Shown: positions 26,401-33,353, counted from the first letter of the stretch. The stretch: 63,489 nucleotides of DNA from Nocardia sp. SYP-A9097 (GCF_009649815.1 NZ_WJIC01000036.1:1-63489); one strand, 5' to 3'. Numbers and translations: made by a program. The notes: a model not told the origin generated them from the sequence alone.

Positions 26401-28458
26401 TTGGAGGGGCGCTGGTCGAACACGTCGCTGCAGGTGCGCGAGATCACGGCATTGGAGCGGCTCTCCGATCAGGCGGCCGCGGCCGCAACGGCGGTCCGGG
26501 CCGGAGCGGCTCCGGCGGGGGAGCCCGCCCGGTGGCGGCAAGGACCGCGCGAGGTATTCGAAATGCGTTCGGATGCAGCGGAAATCGCTTCCCGAGGCCG
26601 CGAATCGGAGCCAATCGAGAAGACCGTGGTCCGCGAGGTGCTGTCGGCTCGAAGCGGTGAGTATCTGGGCCGCAATATGCGGATCACGCCGGGGGATGAG
26701 GATCGGCCGGGCCGGGTGGTGATCGTCGGTACCGAGTCACATCCCGATCTGATGGTTGATCCGGCGGTGCGGGCCGTATTCGGTGATTCCGGAACGGAGT
26801 TCGAATACCACCGTGTCGATATCGACGCGAGCGGTGCGGTCCACGTCGAACGCTGGAGTTGGCACGGCGGCGAATCGCCCGCCACCGAATCCGGCGCCGC
26901 CGACCGATCCGCACCTGTCCCGGTAGCGGAGCGGTCCGAATCCGCCACGCGGACAGAGCTTCCCGAGCGGTCTCCTGCCGAGGCAGCCCAGTCGGAGGCG
27001 AGTAAGCGCTGGTGGCAGCGATTGTTCGAATCGGTCGCGCCACTGCCGAAGTCGGATGCGCCATGGCCGCCCTCCACGGTCCTGACCGACGAGTGGGCAC
27101 ACCGCAGCCACGCCGACATCGTGGAGTTGTTCCGCGAGCGGCACGGCGTGCGCCTGTCCGGATTGAATACGGTTGGCGTACACCCGGATTCGGTACGCCT
27201 GTTCGCCAAGGGCCTGGATGCCATGCTGACCAAGTACCCCGCTGCGGAGCTGGGGCGGGCGATGATCGACCGCTTGGCGTATGACGCGTTGGTCGGTTTC
27301 CGGCCCGCCGCGGTCTATGTCCCCGGCTCGATCGTCTTCGAGCACGGCTATGCCGGTCAGCAGGATATCGCCGTCAAGCAGAACTACAGCAGCCGGCAAC
27401 ATCCGGCAACCGATGAGCCGCATGCCTTGGAAACGGCTATCCACGAGTTCGGTCACGCCATGGCACTTACCGGGCACTACTTCGCGCAGCCGGGTGCGCT
27501 GCCGGCCCTGCTGACACAGTTCGCCAAGACTCACCCGCACGGGGACCGGGCCGAATTCGATACGTGGCTGCGGCAACTCAGTGACTACAGCTTCCGCGCG
27601 AACGGTCGACTCAATGTCCCCGAAGCGCTGGCGGAGGCGTTCCTGGATGTGGAGTTGAACGGGCTCGGTGCTACCGAACCCGCCCGGGTGCTCCATATAC
27701 AGCTGCTGCGTGCGGCGGGCTTCGAACCGGATCCGCGCATTGTCGCGAGTCTCGAGGATGAACCGCTCACCCAGGCGCGACTGCTGGCGGAGCGGTCGCT
27801 GGGCTTGGATATGGGGGATGCGAGCCGATCCGAATTGACCGATGTGCTGGCCGAGTTGGTCGCCGACGCCGATCAGCGCAGGGCGGACGCGAGTGACCTG
27901 GCAGCGGAGGCCCCGGAGTATTCGTACGAGTTGGGGATGGCTCACTCGGCGGCGCAAAGAGCTCACCGGATCGCGGATCGGATCGCCGAACTGCTGCGCG
28001 TCGAATCCATCTCGACAGCGGATGCGATTGCGGCACAGCATGATCCGTTGACGAGCGGGTCGGAACGGCACAGCAATCCGGTGCGCTGGGTGAAGGACTA
28101 CTTCAGCCCCGTACATCAGGCGAATCGCCCCGATCTGCTGGTCGGGGATGGCGTGCGCCGGTCGAAGATCTCCTGGCCGTTCGGTCGCAAGGCGGATGTC
28201 GTCACATCGCAGTCGGATATGGATGATGGCTCCCGCCCTGTCCCGCCGGACGATTCACGATCGGGCAATGACGTACCCCGCGGTCGCCCCGGCTCGAATG
28301 GTGCTCGCCTGCCGTGGTCGGCGTACCGCTCGCATATCCCGCACCCGCCGCACTTCTATGATCCGGAACTGCCGGACCCGGTCGATATCGAGACCATGCC
28401 CGCACCGCCGATGCCCGGACCCGATGACTTCGACAATGAGGAGATGGCACCGAGGTGA
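16477..28458 (+). CDS. Giant ESX polymorphic toxin 1 (CpnT-like N-terminus; papain-like and metallopeptidase domains)
   Basis: The protein is 3,993 residues. Order: residues 1-335 CpnT-like WXG100-type export domain; 336-780 Pro/Ala/Ser/Thr-rich linker; 782-862 pentapeptide-like repeats; 880-1040 papain-like domain (C889, H980, D1001); 1245-2650 four tandem modules of a metallopeptidase-like fold, of which only the first has HExxH (1332-1336); about 2660-3120 modules shared with giant 2, ending in a GGWRVPPPTG block; about 3530-3780 a zincin with HEFGH (3656-3660) and Glu 3716/3720; and a short acidic, Pro-rich tail. There is no signal peptide; export would go through an ESX system. Its stop overlaps a likely immunity gene. 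Individual domain activities are inferred from motifs only. It could also be a self-processing delivery protein whose peptidases release effector parts. Confidence 0.85.
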   Translation: MAELPSYLIPLEWVAGSDWPTGDPDGMWGMASDWRTAAAELRAILADVDAAKSLSLQAYVSGAGIAEMARAFDELRSGDASLETLAATFDQIGEAAEGVGTEIEYAQLMMITSLALLLGEIIAAWMFPPTAAVTEAVAIGFTRMGIRMLARQLMDRVVQWVSRYLGERVANFFVREIAIDTVLGTAQELGVQGWQVAGGHRKGFDLVQAGVTAASSAIGAGAASPFAHRLGEHLAGTELRPWLKGAIIGTGAGLVGAGAGFGGSVATQFLIDGFTEDFGTAFQNAKSAVSQFDPRMIAAGLSNGALSGANHALTEQFWHNRRPQWYSAPATPADLIRIGSRPPGVPETPGVTETHNPTTQSTAPTPNSTAPTGGATESATHPAGARPDSDSRAGAGPDSASRPSAAGAEPPAAQAPPATTVQQAPSAPQAQAPSANAPTTGSPHTPAAGAPQSGPHPSGPARSPGISAPVGTPAGPQSGGSHSAPTAGSPTAGAPRGGLDSGAVPNPAARAEGLSPVAGVSDGSTSRPSGAGDAKVTAVGGLDHAGIQAHSQTGPPHTATDHVVGGATTPDAGTKHAHASEAVPEPRPHSDAAVSQLPVDAVVSRPPVDAVVSRPPADAASSELHLDAAVSQPRTDAHVIPAHDPPITGQVSPAGPGAHGRVARDSIARQGDPAPSSATSRPEIVRAAPAEPRPSAASPRPAPRANIAGDGSTGHRPQEIRSGVTESAVPHGRELPNVRAAAVSQGDASRTAPIERESMPGEGRREGVDGVRSPADIPHTADGVRPVDGAGRADGARPADGARPADGAGRADDVRPSGGVRPVDGVGRADGVRPADGAGRADDARPTNDVRRADDGRTVDDARVPDAGPSGRQAADGGERLSAANRGECGRLSLQVIVDGTGSPVVSVPSEPVGLAGMSRVELEAAAGAGARLVAVPQVGEGRSPHQPIADELLALGVGAHALVVDVYGGATDEFGVGAHAYVLTVRAEPGTGRLFVEVIDPAVGERSGFPPIAPRELRAVSTILYDAQGIPVSPRGAGEHDWSVASVYDRIRFDDVDIDEIDVQLEIYRRMRQDELARSVVDAIGEVLVRGSEPGYSTFAGLDLVEQTMRGHFHTGAVDSAGSTIYRIYERLFTESRHADVDEIVRSLSLHMDPRLPEFTPDQLWQIKNHLVGVHPESADVAQAWVRLLSGDLLPHDLVLLQSASAESDYLRAHPGATWQEANAHAVALGHDWEAARPPISDWSTEILAAPPDSVRIGTSLDNQPDQVRALLAQTPAGRDILHRLENGPARMRFEPSASDGRAGEFRRRDLSAVAFTDGAGLIQQALTLAHEAEHADYMVDGRTVNTPTRIREMTQDAFIAAMVAEEAAGNGGRFRLAAELRALGYEVPGHPLEAAYRAASDHAREMLARNDAGLTAAQADEVAHLAGVDVLRDDIATRVWANGNNYTDFYRRTWQQANANSERVPEGATRHRPSGPEVAETLRAAALERMSASLRLDESHARVMDLAGRLGFDTAPHDQSIVLQASARLARIEFELADPATDPARAAEFRRRAHDLRTLADAAEARDAELAEYQRHADRVDAHAARDLLDTLIAGPAGLPGARRLGDHAVLFPGDPGRLVIAAASGEHQRVLADLRRDPAAAALIDAVPRELVTVTTDRHGRVWIEGATDPNAPARARLPEVDPADRLGAATFDIMSRVRAGLVDTEVGRWADEVLARHGVGIEFSSDGSTGFRPQRNSLILDAGATDAEHMAALVHGALHAELARTRDPLGPIRELLTRSREEYIALQVDEETRAHAWEFVARAQLRAAGHEIPHTSSESLYLDTYHRAREAAAAESPQARPHELDRAANEAAMAALRPEIARHSEVPGGESFADLHARTWDAAHGIDPSDAARAAAPQQPRPGPAGGTQPPHPPGFEAAAPNSERGLATVDGSVGQPDVSFAADSGDRARPESVVRALRQEPTAWTNTPSVRAESAVRQVLEQTGVGRAAAGVLREHDVAVVFHRPTGDEGAAPGPRFDELSLLATLSQTGRSELLQAGELVRFAVLTEAVMGGRVPVTPADIRAVGRGAYIATHLRVEAEALGRQAEFYRELDAAGYDVARSTLGETADTAQTTTLEAAYLAARDAAIADAVARQPDIDPARLRELGRAAGVDELMAHELFGRGYYPEQGASFREEYGRAWDAAHDSPFHGLPAIRTGTPEVATRLVDLGREHFRALRATNSRAQQWDRAFDRVSGKLGLDASDRSWSGRERVAAEAWQRVSRSPDATHGDVADAWQLTDLVRKQALVTAAHNEIRSAVVDIATQEMVGAQVRAGGGHWLTDRVAVFPGDPAHAVVMQARDPAARPVPAEDVLALLRSAADADADFANHLESESLVVEVIQAGFDDRGVTAVRRVDPQSLAQLAEDYSITADRREHPGQVSDPPAVPPLALGKLNMSQLRGAIARMDFAADALAVLRRHGIDIRFTTAADARMLVEDWQPVRADARSGFDPAANTLVLHQDASHEQWMAEVVRTAVLVEPARADGEVLPRFHMGSDEYVEAMLDRQAVAHARAYEVLRLAVGGAQVGEPGPLAAAYDGAFAEAREIAERVWRDNPVVTDHMLDAAAHTAGARAVRAALVESGPRIDGLDPAAHHRAEWDRAHGISGSSGVYEPPVRRSDSPALREQRAGQYAMEIESLRMLRDGGQFVPVGPAERAYTEAYDKAYEKAERRAARPGGEAERPGRVAFDAGRQAVRKYLDRVGLEVAEVAFDVVRTANDNTTEYHPWVQDLDPGTGTAGPDSTGAEPNLRPGRPAEPSSADRPVEPSGDPHAPRSGPDSESAVEFRQAVDAKLSVDEIGGRWVNDNIVLLQGRRPELVIAAEFGEHMDLLRALEVTNPEYTDVLWNESHRLRYLLVEPGLGGVLRAEWMAPAVAEGPDRRPEDFDAAAQLLGHYLNYRERGDTALGFDAWLRQLGPDAFRVADAFTRPEEVGRLRGDFMTVGFLSTLGDPSLATPPHPAHVTRELFMRQVPLPAPDSTTARGAHFDRGEVRLPGWTFEMWLQSDGDGGWRVPPPTGDGSASDMLARRFQGLSDPDQRKLLDRMARTLLDGSADLTDRDPEQGRVRRFGGKLKFWNRDGSAAPAEPGQPGTEPPASGESPRRPPSFDTDGFDFGDSPEFPADPTGFDESHNAASLPNPEAVEHATRLRAEAVRERDEAIAAGDPTRLARARESLARLDGSWRPMPAADSAAEPTATPFDPEMASAPTEPEVSGRLAVLASQRDEFLRQARELAYASFGVDLSGASGPEFVDAVRAAADAADRQAELEGRWSNTSLQVREITALERLSDQAAAAATAVRAGAAPAGEPARWRQGPREVFEMRSDAAEIASRGRESEPIEKTVVREVLSARSGEYLGRNMRITPGDEDRPGRVVIVGTESHPDLMVDPAVRAVFGDSGTEFEYHRVDIDASGAVHVERWSWHGGESPATESGAADRSAPVPVAERSESATRTELPERSPAEAAQSEASKRWWQRLFESVAPLPKSDAPWPPSTVLTDEWAHRSHADIVELFRERHGVRLSGLNTVGVHPDSVRLFAKGLDAMLTKYPAAELGRAMIDRLAYDALVGFRPAAVYVPGSIVFEHGYAGQQDIAVKQNYSSRQHPATDEPHALETAIHEFGHAMALTGHYFAQPGALPALLTQFAKTHPHGDRAEFDTWLRQLSDYSFRANGRLNVPEALAEAFLDVELNGLGATEPARVLHIQLLRAAGFEPDPRIVASLEDEPLTQARLLAERSLGLDMGDASRSELTDVLAELVADADQRRADASDLAAEAPEYSYELGMAHSAAQRAHRIADRIAELLRVESISTADAIAAQHDPLTSGSERHSNPVRWVKDYFSPVHQANRPDLLVGDGVRRSKISWPFGRKADVVTSQSDMDDGSRPVPPDDSRSGNDVPRGRPGSNGARLPWSAYRSHIPHPPHFYDPELPDPVDIETMPAPPMPGPDDFDNEEMAPR
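18820..19062 (+). repeat. Tandem 15-base repeat coding for a 5-residue motif (GVRPADG type)
   Basis: About sixteen imperfect 15-base units encode (G/D)(V/A)(R/G)(P/R)(A/V/T)D strings such as GARPADGARPADGAGRAD within giant 1. It is an extended, Asp- and Arg-containing spacer between the linker and the papain-like domain. Copy number is likely to vary between strains. Confidence 0.8.
19114..19600 (+). other. Papain-like (Tox-PL/deamidase-type) domain in giant 1
   Basis: Cys 889 lies in NRGECGRLSLQ, His 980 in GVGAHAYVLTV and Asp 1001 in VEVIDPAVGE. This Cys-His-Asp order and spacing is that of papain-fold toxin domains, which act as peptidases or glutamine deamidases. Giant 2 has the same triad (C1145, H1227, D1242). 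Confidence 0.65.
20209..24430 (+). repeat. Four tandem metallopeptidase-like modules in giant 1, three degenerate
   Basis: Each module runs from a helix-strand start (R.G..IRF-type) through a core helix and ends in 'F...(R/A).W(D/Q).AH/A'. Starts are near 20209, 21592, 22411 and 23809. The core helix reads LAHEAEHADYM in module 1 (HExxH, residues 1332-1336). It reads VHGALHAEL in module 2 (Glu replaced by Gly), AGELVRFAVL in module 3 and MAEVVRTAVLV in module 4. Modules 2 and 4 end in WDAAHGI and WDRAHGI. Three copies have lost zinc ligands and may be structural or binding units. Confidence 0.65.
27073..27800 (+). other. Zincin metallopeptidase domain at the C-terminus of giant 1
   Basis: The zinc-binding motif is TAIHEFGHAMAL (H3656, E3657, H3660). 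The shared sequence FDTWLRQLSDYSF follows, then PEALAEAFLDVELNG (E3716, E3720), which supplies the third ligand as in gluzincins. Three homologous domains occur in giant 2. All four keep both His and the catalytic Glu, in contrast to the degenerate modules. Confidence 0.75.
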
Positions 28459-29990
28459 CCGACACCGAAAACGGCCATATGCCGTTCCCCGCAGCCGATT
28501 CCGCGCCGCCCGCCGGCACCGTGGGGCAGGCGGGCAATCCGGAGCCGGATGTGGCCTTCACCTTGGGAGGTGGCCCGCGCCTGGAACCCGAACCCGATGC
28601 GACGGCTCGCGCCACCGAGTTGGCGCATGAGATCGTCAGGGAGCTGGCGCTTTCCGGTCCGCCCGGGTGGGAGCAGTTGGAGGCGCTGTTCGTGCTGACC
28701 ACCGAGGCCGAGATCGCCCAGGTGTTCTTCGCCGAGGGGCGGCGTGCGGTGCGGGTGCAGCCGAGTCCGCGGGTGCTGGAACTGGTTCGGGCACAGCGTC
28801 ATACCAGCGCCGAACTGGGTGACGGGCCCTGGTGGCGATGGCAATTGTCGGTGTCGCAGGCGGGCGCGCTGGAGGCCGAATACGACTACGGCGACGAGCC
28901 GTTTCCGGAAGAGCAGTTGTTTCCGCCGGAGGTCTATCTCGCCGACCTGGAGACGTATCCGCGTGCGGTGCTTCCGGTTTGGCTGGCCGCCTATATCGAG
29001 CACGGTGATCGCCAGGCCCGGCCGCCGCGCGTCGCGGCGCTGCGGGCCCGCGCCGATCGGGAAGGCGGGATGCGAGCCCGGCTGTCGGAGTTCGACTTTC
29101 CGGAATTCCCGCTCATGTGGGCGCGCTGGGCGGTGCTGGCTGCGGCGTTCGTGGCGGCGGGTTCGCAGTGGGGTCCGCGAATTCTTCCGGCCCTCGGCTA
29201 CTTCGAGGGCAGTCGGCGCAGTGGTTCCACCCTGTACACCCTGCCCGGCGGTCGTGCGGTGCTCTCCGGTGGTGTGTGGAACGATCCGCGCTTACATGCC
29301 GCCTACAACGAGGGCGCACCGTTGCCCGCGGTGTACGCGGGCGCGCCCGAATGGGTGGCGGGCCCGGTTCTGAATCCCCGTGCGGGCAATGGTCTCCTGT
29401 CATTCTGCTACTGGTGGGAGAACGGCAACTGGTATCGCGGCGATTCCCCCGAAGCCGCCGATCTGGCGGATGCGGTACCGGGTATCTGGACCGCGGAGAC
29501 CGTCGCGGAGGTGGTGTGCGGCCTGCTCTCCGCCGATCCGACCGAACAGCAGCGGGCCTCGACCACCGCCCTGGTCGAGGCGGCCGAACGCGGCGTGGTC
29601 ACCAGGCAGACCCTGGTCGAGGTCTTCGGCGACGAGGACATCTTCGATATCGACAGCGCCTACTTCCAGCTCACCATGGTGGGAGTAACCGCGCCGCAGC
29701 CGATTTCACATCCCTCGTCGATATCGCGTGAACAGGCCATCGGCGCGGTCCGCGACTTCCTCGCCGACCGGGGCCCGCACACCCCCGACTACCCGATGGA
29801 GCGCCTGCACGCCGACCGCCTCGACCTCGGCTGGCTGGTGCATGTCCCACCCGAATCCGGCGAGATCGCCATCGGCCGCGCTATCTTCTATATCGCGGAT
29901 GATGGTGTGCTGGAACAGTCTTCGTCTTCGGTACCGCCCTCGCGGTACATTCCCGAGTTCGAACAGCGGTTTCGGAGCCGACAACGATGA
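28455..29990 (+). CDS. Likely poly-immunity protein for giant toxin 1
   Basis: The protein is 511 residues; its GTG start overlaps the giant 1 stop (GTGA). It has no signal peptide and is rich in Trp and acidic residues, as many immunity proteins are. The N-terminal part (about 45-190) has GPWWRWQLSVSQAGALEAEY, then DYGDEPFPEEQL, resembling YezG/DUF600-type immunity folds. The C-terminal part (about 420-505) has AIGAVRDFLADRGPHTPDYP, LDLGWLVHVPP and RYIPEFEQRF, resembling YrhB-like (Imm35) proteins. A middle segment (230-345) is unassigned. Two immunity-like domains in one protein would suit a toxin with several catalytic domains. Assignments to named families are tentative; the role as immunity protein rests on position and build. 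Confidence 0.55.
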   Translation: MTDTENGHMPFPAADSAPPAGTVGQAGNPEPDVAFTLGGGPRLEPEPDATARATELAHEIVRELALSGPPGWEQLEALFVLTTEAEIAQVFFAEGRRAVRVQPSPRVLELVRAQRHTSAELGDGPWWRWQLSVSQAGALEAEYDYGDEPFPEEQLFPPEVYLADLETYPRAVLPVWLAAYIEHGDRQARPPRVAALRARADREGGMRARLSEFDFPEFPLMWARWAVLAAAFVAAGSQWGPRILPALGYFEGSRRSGSTLYTLPGGRAVLSGGVWNDPRLHAAYNEGAPLPAVYAGAPEWVAGPVLNPRAGNGLLSFCYWWENGNWYRGDSPEAADLADAVPGIWTAETVAEVVCGLLSADPTEQQRASTTALVEAAERGVVTRQTLVEVFGDEDIFDIDSAYFQLTMVGVTAPQPISHPSSISREQAIGAVRDFLADRGPHTPDYPMERLHADRLDLGWLVHVPPESGEIAIGRAIFYIADDGVLEQSSSSVPPSRYIPEFEQRFRSRQR

Positions 29991-30088
29991 GGGCCGCGCG
30001 GGGGTGAATTTCCCTGGGCGCCACCGGTAGTTAACGGACGTAGGCTGTGCTGGCACAAACAGTTGAGACGGGGAGCGCGTAGTAACCG

Positions 30089-32119
30089 ATGGCACCTGAC
30101 ACGAAACCTGCGCCGTGGGGCACGGGCTTGACCGCCCAGCTCGACGCACACACATTGCAGTTCGATCCCTCCGCCGCCGATACCGGCATGCATGCCGCAG
30201 GTGATCTCCTGCGTGCGATGCGCGGCTTCAAGGCGGCGGTCGATCAGCTCGGCCTCAACAGTCTCCCCGTGATCGGTTTTCTGCCGTCGGGAAAGGCGTT
30301 GGCCGAGGGGCTGAGTCGTCGTGGGACCGAATTGCAGACCGCCTTCGATACCCATGTCGAGATCCTCACGGCCATGGTGGAGACCTTCCGTGCGGCGGGG
30401 CAGGCGTACAAATATGTGGACGGTCTCTCCGCCGAGCAGCTCGACAAGGCCTCGAAAACCATCCCCGGACTGGGGGATTACACCATTCCCACCGATTCGA
30501 TCGGTGCGGGATTCGATACGAGCAAGCCCCGATTCGGTCTGTTCGAGTCGCTGCCGGATCACGGATTCCCGAAGGATCTGAAGAACTATCGCAACGCCCA
30601 CAAAGACGCCAAGGACGCCTCCAGCTTCCTCGACACACCCTTCATCGAGTGGGAGCACGGTTCCAATCAGGGGTGGGACGAGCTCATCCGGTTGCACAAT
30701 ACGCTGAACGGTGACCCCTACTACCTGGCCGGACAGGACTGGAAGTCGCTGGGCGAGAAGGTGCACACCAGCATCGGAAACTTCGGGACCACGATCGAGG
30801 GACTCAGCAACAGCTGGCACGGTGCCGGTGCCAGCGGTGCCCGGGACGCCGTCCGCCGCTACGCGCAGGACGCGCAGCCGCTACTGGACTCGATGAACCG
30901 GATGAGCGAGTTGCTCGACTACACCGGTCGATGGGTGACCTGGACCAAGTCGTGCATGCCGGAGAAGAAAGAGGACAAGCTCTGCACGGACGATTTGGGT
31001 GAGTACCGCCGGCGCTTCGATCGCGACTACGTCACCAACGGCAAGGACACCCAGTCGGTGATTCCGGTGCTGCCGCAGCCCACGGTGGACAAGCCGGTAG
31101 CGCCGACTGTTCCGGATCCGAATCCCAAGCCCGATCCGAATCCCAAGCCGGACCCGAATCCCAAGCCGGATCCGAATCCCAAGCCCGATCCTTCGGGCCA
31201 GACCGGCGGCAATTCCGGCGGCAATTCCGGCGGCGGGACCAGCCACGCCAATCAGTCCAACAAGGACGCCGCGGATCAGAAAGCGGCCAAGGACGCCAAG
31301 GACGCCGCCGACGCGAAGGCCGCTCAGGACGCCAAGGACGCCGCCGACAAGAAAGCCGCCGCGGACGCGAAGAGCGCCGCGGACGCGAAGGCCGCTCAGG
31401 ACGCGAAGGACGCGGCAGCCAAGAAGGCCGCCGAGGACGCGAAGAACGGCACCGTTCCGGGCGCCTCGTTGCCGTCGACCTCGTCGAATGGCGGCTCGCC
31501 CACTGGCGGGACGACCAGTCCCACCTCCAACTCGTCGAACAGCGGTCAGGGCCTCTCGCAGCTGTCGAGTCTGCTGAGCAGTCTGGTGAGCGCGGGAGCG
31601 ACTGTGGCGCAATCGTTGCCGTCCCTGCTCACGGCGATCGATACCGCTCTGAAGTCCGGTGACACCTCGACGCTGGCGCAGTTGCTGGGCGTGTCGGAGG
31701 ACAAGGTGACAGCGGCGATGGCGCAGATTCAGAACCAGCCGGACAAGCTGGCCGAACTGTCGCAGCTGCTCGGCCTGACCACAGGGGATACCACGAATCC
31801 CGCCGTTCCCGCCGCTGGTCTGCCCGGCGAAACCACCCCTTCCGGTGCGGCCGTGGTAACCCCCGCGGCGGCCTCGGTCACGACCACTCCGGCGGGCGGC
31901 CTGACCAACCTGTTCCCGCGCGCGGGTCTGGACGCCAGCTTCACGCAGCCGGTTTTCGGTGTGACAGAGGATCTTTCGGACCATCCGATGATGGCGGGGG
32001 TACAGGCGGGCGCGGATCACGAGCCGCCGCCGGTGGACTTCCTCGGTGCGCTCACGCATATCGGAGAGCCGCAGCATGTCCCGGCGCACCCCGAGGGCAA
32101 CCCGGTGGTCGAGGCATGA
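30089..32119 (+). CDS. ESX-secreted WXG-type protein with Pro and Lys/Ala repeats
   Basis: The protein is 676 residues. The first 300 are helical with a WXG-like turn in LSNSWHGAGASGARDAVRRY, indicating an ESX substrate of the EspA/PPE-like size class rather than a simple WXG100. Residues about 343-370 are PNPKPD repeats. Residues about 390-450 are KDAADAKAAQ repeats that should form a charged helix. A Ser/Thr/Gly-rich stretch and a leucine-rich helical region (LSSLLSSLVSAGATVAQSL) follow. GGGGAG lies about 12 bases before the ATG. The stop overlaps the next gene's start (ATGA), and that gene encodes an EspG-like chaperone, the usual partner of PE/PPE-type substrates. A cell-envelope-spanning or surface role is possible; no enzymatic motif is seen. 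Confidence 0.6.
   Translation: MAPDTKPAPWGTGLTAQLDAHTLQFDPSAADTGMHAAGDLLRAMRGFKAAVDQLGLNSLPVIGFLPSGKALAEGLSRRGTELQTAFDTHVEILTAMVETFRAAGQAYKYVDGLSAEQLDKASKTIPGLGDYTIPTDSIGAGFDTSKPRFGLFESLPDHGFPKDLKNYRNAHKDAKDASSFLDTPFIEWEHGSNQGWDELIRLHNTLNGDPYYLAGQDWKSLGEKVHTSIGNFGTTIEGLSNSWHGAGASGARDAVRRYAQDAQPLLDSMNRMSELLDYTGRWVTWTKSCMPEKKEDKLCTDDLGEYRRRFDRDYVTNGKDTQSVIPVLPQPTVDKPVAPTVPDPNPKPDPNPKPDPNPKPDPNPKPDPSGQTGGNSGGNSGGGTSHANQSNKDAADQKAAKDAKDAADAKAAQDAKDAADKKAAADAKSAADAKAAQDAKDAAAKKAAEDAKNGTVPGASLPSTSSNGGSPTGGTTSPTSNSSNSGQGLSQLSSLLSSLVSAGATVAQSLPSLLTAIDTALKSGDTSTLAQLLGVSEDKVTAAMAQIQNQPDKLAELSQLLGLTTGDTTNPAVPAAGLPGETTPSGAAVVTPAAASVTTTPAGGLTNLFPRAGLDASFTQPVFGVTEDLSDHPMMAGVQAGADHEPPPVDFLGALTHIGEPQHVPAHPEGNPVVEA
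31112..31191 (+). repeat. 18-base tandem repeat (PNPKPD)
   Basis: Four to five nearly identical 18-base units encode PDPNPK repeats, a rigid polyproline-type spacer in the secreted protein at 30089. Confidence 0.85.
31255..31445 (+). repeat. Lys/Ala/Asp helical repeat region
   Basis: Repeats of KDAADAKAAQDAKDAADKKA type form a long charged single helix or coiled coil within the secreted protein at 30089. Units such as GGACGCCAAGGACGCCGCCGAC recur with small changes. Confidence 0.75.
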
Positions 32120-32904
32120 GGTGGGACTTCACCGACGACGAGTTCAAGGTGCTGTGCAACCGATTCCTGGACGGTCGGGTGCCGGTGCCGCTGGCCTACA
32201 CCAGTCGCACCAAGTCGCTCGATGCTTACGAGCGTGAACTGTCGGAGTTGGAGGCCGGACTTCGGGATCGCCTGGACGCGGGCCTCGGCGCACTGTTCGA
32301 GGTGATCGAGAATCCGGAGGTGTTCGTCATCTCGGGCACCTGGTGCGACAGCGATATCGACAACCCGCACAAGCGGATTCGAGTGCATGGTGCTCGAAGA
32401 GGCTGGCGCGCGGTGCTGATCACCCAGGAACCTGGCGAAACCATTTACCACAGCGGCGGATTCACGGTGACCGAGTGTGAACCCGCCGATCTGCCCGGGC
32501 TGATGGTGGCACAGTTGCCCGCCGCCGAGGCGGCGAGCGGACCCGCGCTGCCGATGGTGTTCGAACCGCCGGAGCGCGATCCGTACGAGATCAGGCAGTC
32601 GCTCGCCTTCGACTCGTTCGACGATACGACCGAAACCCGCAGTCACGCCTTCTGGTCCAAGCCCGCCGAGTGGACCGGAATGGTCCGGGCTATGCAGGGG
32701 CGGTCGATCTTCGGTCCGCGGGGTGCCATCGAGACCACTCTCATGTGGCGTGATCTGCCGGATGACGGTCGCTATCTCATCGATTTCGACGAGTCCGAGG
32801 TGCGTGCGGTGGGTACGAGCGCGGAGCGGCTCGCAGAGCGCATCGGGCAGCATGTGGATCGGGTGTTGCAGCATATGGATGCCCGAGGAGATCAGCGCGT
32901 TTGA
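32116..32904 (+). CDS. EspG-like ESX secretion-associated chaperone
   Basis: The protein is 262 residues, close to EspG family size. Typical features are the start RWDFTDDEFKVLCNRFLDGR and VPVPLAY, a central beta sheet (EVFVISGTWCDSD; RAVLITQEPGETIYHSGGF) and the late SIFGPRGAIETTLMWRDLP strand pair. EspG proteins bind the helical tip of PE-PPE-type substrates in the cytoplasm and escort them to the ESX machine. The start overlaps the stop of the secreted WXG-type protein (ATGA), pointing to that protein as its client. Whether it also serves the giants is open. Confidence 0.7.
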   Translation: MRWDFTDDEFKVLCNRFLDGRVPVPLAYTSRTKSLDAYERELSELEAGLRDRLDAGLGALFEVIENPEVFVISGTWCDSDIDNPHKRIRVHGARRGWRAVLITQEPGETIYHSGGFTVTECEPADLPGLMVAQLPAAEAASGPALPMVFEPPERDPYEIRQSLAFDSFDDTTETRSHAFWSKPAEWTGMVRAMQGRSIFGPRGAIETTLMWRDLPDDGRYLIDFDESEVRAVGTSAERLAERIGQHVDRVLQHMDARGDQRV

Positions 32905-32967
32905 CCTCCGCCCGTGTCGGCGCGGCCCGAATCGGCACCGGCCGTTAATATTCCGTCAACTGATCGG

Positions 32968-32996
32968 TTGCCCTGGCCTGTAAGGGTTGGTACCCC
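32968..32996 (+). promoter_or_regulatory. Possible promoter for ESX cassette 2
   Basis: TTGCCC (32968-32973), a 17-base spacer and TACCCC (32991-32996) lie 32 bases before the first gene of cassette 2. The -10 is weak (no final T). Confidence 0.3.
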
Positions 32997-33028
32997 TGCG
33001 GTTTTCGCCAGAGTGACGGAGATGCGTC

Positions 33029-33343
33029 GTGACCGACCGATTGCAGTCCTACAAGGACCTGTTGCGCACTGCCTCGAACAAGACGGGCGCGGTGCGCGAC
33101 GGGATCGACAAGGTCGTGGACACGCTGATCTCGACCACCGAGGGCCGCGGCGAGCCGTGGGGTAGCGACACCATGGGCAAGGGCTTTGCCGCCGGTGAGA
33201 ACGGCTATCTGAAGAGCAGCGACAATATCGTCAAGGGCGCGCGCAATATGTCCGGTACCTTCGGCAACTTCTCCAAGGGGCAGCAGGATGCGCTGGAGTT
33301 GTTAACCCGTATGGATGACGGCAACGGCGATCAGTTCAAGTGA
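33029..33343 (+). CDS. Small WXG100-like ESX protein with GEPWG motif (cassette 2)
   Basis: The protein is 104 residues from GTG, with GACGGAG before it. It is a paralog of the protein at 15678 and has exactly the same length: TEGRGEPWGSDTMGKGFAAG, then NGYLKSSDNI and ARNMSGTFGNFSKGQQDAL. It is more lysine-rich than the cassette 1 copy. Likely secretion partner or docking factor for giant 2. Confidence 0.7.
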   Translation: MTDRLQSYKDLLRTASNKTGAVRDGIDKVVDTLISTTEGRGEPWGSDTMGKGFAAGENGYLKSSDNIVKGARNMSGTFGNFSKGQQDALELLTRMDDGNGDQFK

Positions 33344-33353
33344 GACTGAGCCG

